Made by a program: the position numbers and the translations under genes
In this document: positions 5,648-6,783 of the stretch, in pieces
How the letters are laid out: each line of letters opens with the position of its first letter
Position numbering within the stretch: position 1 is the first letter of the stretch
The notes under the pieces: model-generated
Told to the model about the DNA's origin: nothing
The model's input: the letters and a program-made list of their open reading frames with translations, nothing else
The model's database searches: none
Source of the DNA: CAMBRF01 sp964404035
Lineage (GTDB): Bacteria; Verrucomicrobiota; Kiritimatiellia; CAIKKV01; CAITUY01
Length of the DNA stretch: 6,783 nt
NCBI GenBank assembly: GCA_964404035.1
Contig: CAYOIT010000225.1
Coordinates: forward strand, 1 to 6,783
Reading direction: 5' to 3'

Positions 5648-6607
5648 ATGAGTCGTATATTTGCAGATAACTCAAGGTCCATTGGTAATACCCCGTTGAT
5701 CCGCCTGAACCGGGTCACCGAGGGCAGCAAGGCGATTGTTCTGGGCAAGGTGGAGGGGCGCAATCCGGCGTATTCGGTCAAGTGCAGGATCGGGGCGGCG
5801 ATGATCTGGGATGCCGAGAAGCGCGGGGTCTTGAAGCCTGGTGTTGAGATAGTCGAGCCGACCAGTGGCAATACCGGTATTGCCCTGGCGTATGTGGCGG
5901 CGTTGCGCGGCTACAAGCTGACGTTGACGATGCCTGAGACCATGAGTATCGAACGCCGTCGCGTGCTGGCGGCCTTCGGTGCGAATCTTGTGCTCACGCC
6001 CGGCAGCGAAGGGATGAAGGGAGCGATCAAGAGAGCGGAGGAGCTGGCGGCTTCGGATCCGGCGCGTTTCTTCCTGCCCCAGCAGTTCAAGAACCCGGCG
6101 AATCCGGCCATTCACGAAGCGACGACTGGCCCGGAGATCTGGAACGATACCGATGGCCAGATCGACGTGTTGGTGTCCGGGGTGGGAACTGGAGGCACGA
6201 TCACCGGAGTCTCGCGCTACATCAAGAACACGAAGGGCAAGAAGATCCTCTCTGTGGCGGTGGAGCCGAAGGAGAGCCCCGTCATTTCCCAGAAACGGGC
6301 CGGCCAGGAACTGAAACCGGGGCCCCACAAGATCCAGGGCATCGGTGCCGGGTTCATCCCCGATACGCTTGACCTCTCGATCGTTGACCGTGTTGAGCTG
6401 GTGGATGGCGCCGAAGCGGTGGCGTTCGCGCGCCGGCTGGCCCGGGACGAAGGACTCCTGGTGGGCATCTCGTGCGGTGCGGCCGCGGCGGCAGCGGTCC
6501 GCCTGGCGCAACAGGAGGAATTCGCAGGGAAGACTATTGTCGTCATTCTGCCCGATGCCGGCGAACGCTATCTGTCGACGGTGTTGTTTGAGGGCATCGG
6601 CGTCTGA
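5648..6607 (+). CDS. cysK: Cysteine synthase A (O-acetylserine sulfhydrylase), copy 2
   Basis: The product has 319 residues and aligns without gaps to copy 1 at 1459-2418. It should catalyse the same PLP-dependent O-acetylserine sulfhydrylation. PLP Lys45 (YSVKCRIG), PTSGNTG (71-77), GTGGT (180-184) and Ser275 in GISCGAA are all kept. Most of the roughly 42 differences are conservative and cluster in residues 5-35 and in the last 80, where partner and dimer contacts could differ. The frame is open upstream to 5507 through the palindromic repeat. ATG 5648 is chosen because AGAGGAG (5633-5639) lies 8 bases upstream and the start then coincides with copy 1. It is preceded by the regulator gene and a 306-bp control region, and followed 84 bases later by metY, with which it probably forms a unit. 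Whether the copies differ in activity or in partner binding cannot be read from sequence. Confidence 0.96.
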   Translation: MSRIFADNSRSIGNTPLIRLNRVTEGSKAIVLGKVEGRNPAYSVKCRIGAAMIWDAEKRGVLKPGVEIVEPTSGNTGIALAYVAALRGYKLTLTMPETMSIERRRVLAAFGANLVLTPGSEGMKGAIKRAEELAASDPARFFLPQQFKNPANPAIHEATTGPEIWNDTDGQIDVLVSGVGTGGTITGVSRYIKNTKGKKILSVAVEPKESPVISQKRAGQELKPGPHKIQGIGAGFIPDTLDLSIVDRVELVDGAEAVAFARRLARDEGLLVGISCGAAAAAAVRLAQQEEFAGKTIVVILPDAGERYLSTVLFEGIGV

Positions 6608-6691
6608 CAGCGCTGGGGACAGCACGGTCCACCTTAGAACGGTTGACGGGTTTTGTTTTTTGCAGCAACCAACAACAAAAAGGAGAAAGAG

Positions 6692-6783
6692 ATGAGTACA
6701 AAAGGAATCAGCACATTGGCCCTGCACGCAGGGCAACAACCCGATCCCACCACCGGCGCGCGCGCGGTGCCGATCTATCAGAC
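6692..6783 (+). CDS. metY: O-acetylhomoserine sulfhydrylase (MetY), N-terminal fragment cut by the window end
   Basis: The frame from ATG 6692 stays open to the window end and encodes 30 complete codons. The residues LALHAGQQPDPTTGARAVPIYQ match the start of O-acetylhomoserine aminocarboxypropyltransferases; ARAVPIYQT is more typical of MetY than of MetB or MetC. The full enzyme, normally about 430 residues, is a PLP protein that makes homocysteine directly from O-acetylhomoserine and sulfide. AAGGAG (6680-6685) lies 6 bases before the ATG. The 84-base gap after cysK copy 2 has no convincing terminator or promoter; it holds CAGCGCTG (6608-6615, a perfect 8-bp palindrome), TTGACG (6642-6647) and a T-rich run. 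Co-transcription with cysK copy 2 is therefore likely. The subfamily call rests on the N-terminus only. Confidence 0.8.
   Translation, partial: MSTKGISTLALHAGQQPDPTTGARAVPIYQ

Noticed and set aside
6608..6670. Terminator or separate promoter between cysK2 and metY
   Set aside because: CAGCGCTG has no hairpin loop, GGTTG/CAACC has a 20-base loop and the T-run lies inside it, and TTGACG has no acceptable -10.

Overview
The window looks like a chromosomal segment from a GC-rich bacterium of the Planctomycetes-Verrucomicrobia-Chlamydiae (PVC) group, most plausibly Verrucomicrobiota, Kiritimatiellota or Lentisphaerota. This rests on the two left-hand genes. One is a secreted DUF4465 protein with a C-terminal region of the type common in these phyla. 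The other is a prepilin-like protein with an FTLLELLVVIAII-type N-terminus and a C-terminal H-X9-DG motif, a family that is greatly expanded there. The phylum is an inference from protein style, not from a marker gene.

Layout: positions 1-1435 hold the 3' end of the DUF4465 gene and the prepilin-like gene, both on the plus strand and closely spaced. The rest (1459-6783) is a sulfur amino acid cluster built around a central regulator. On the minus strand, reading from 4720 down to 1459, lie a cystathionine gamma-synthase-like gene (MetI/MetB type), a cystathionine beta-lyase-like gene (MetC type, GTG start, 4-nt overlap) and cysK copy 1. Divergent from these is an Rrf2-family regulator (4898-5341). 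It is followed on the plus strand by a 306-bp regulatory gap, cysK copy 2 (5648-6607) and the start of metY (6692 to the window end).

How the genes work together: CysK makes cysteine from O-acetylserine and sulfide. The minus-strand arm can move sulfur from cysteine through cystathionine to homocysteine. MetY on the plus-strand arm can make homocysteine directly from O-acetylhomoserine and sulfide. Each arm carries its own cysK, the two being about 87% identical by eye. The regulator has three cysteines where IscR binds its Fe-S cluster, and it ends in a flexible tail with C-terminal Tyr-Ile-Ile. A C-terminal isoleucine is how known CysK partners dock. This suggests a CymR/CysK-like sensing system, possibly combined with Fe-S sensing.

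Regulatory DNA: the AT-rich gap 4721-4897 and the cysK2 leader share a gapped motif, CAATAGA-N4-CTA-N-TGT, lying near TTGACA boxes. A perfect 23-bp inverted repeat (5514-5575), itself made of smaller hairpins, sits between the cysK2 promoter region and its ribosome binding site. No RNA genes, CRISPR arrays or complete mobile elements were seen.
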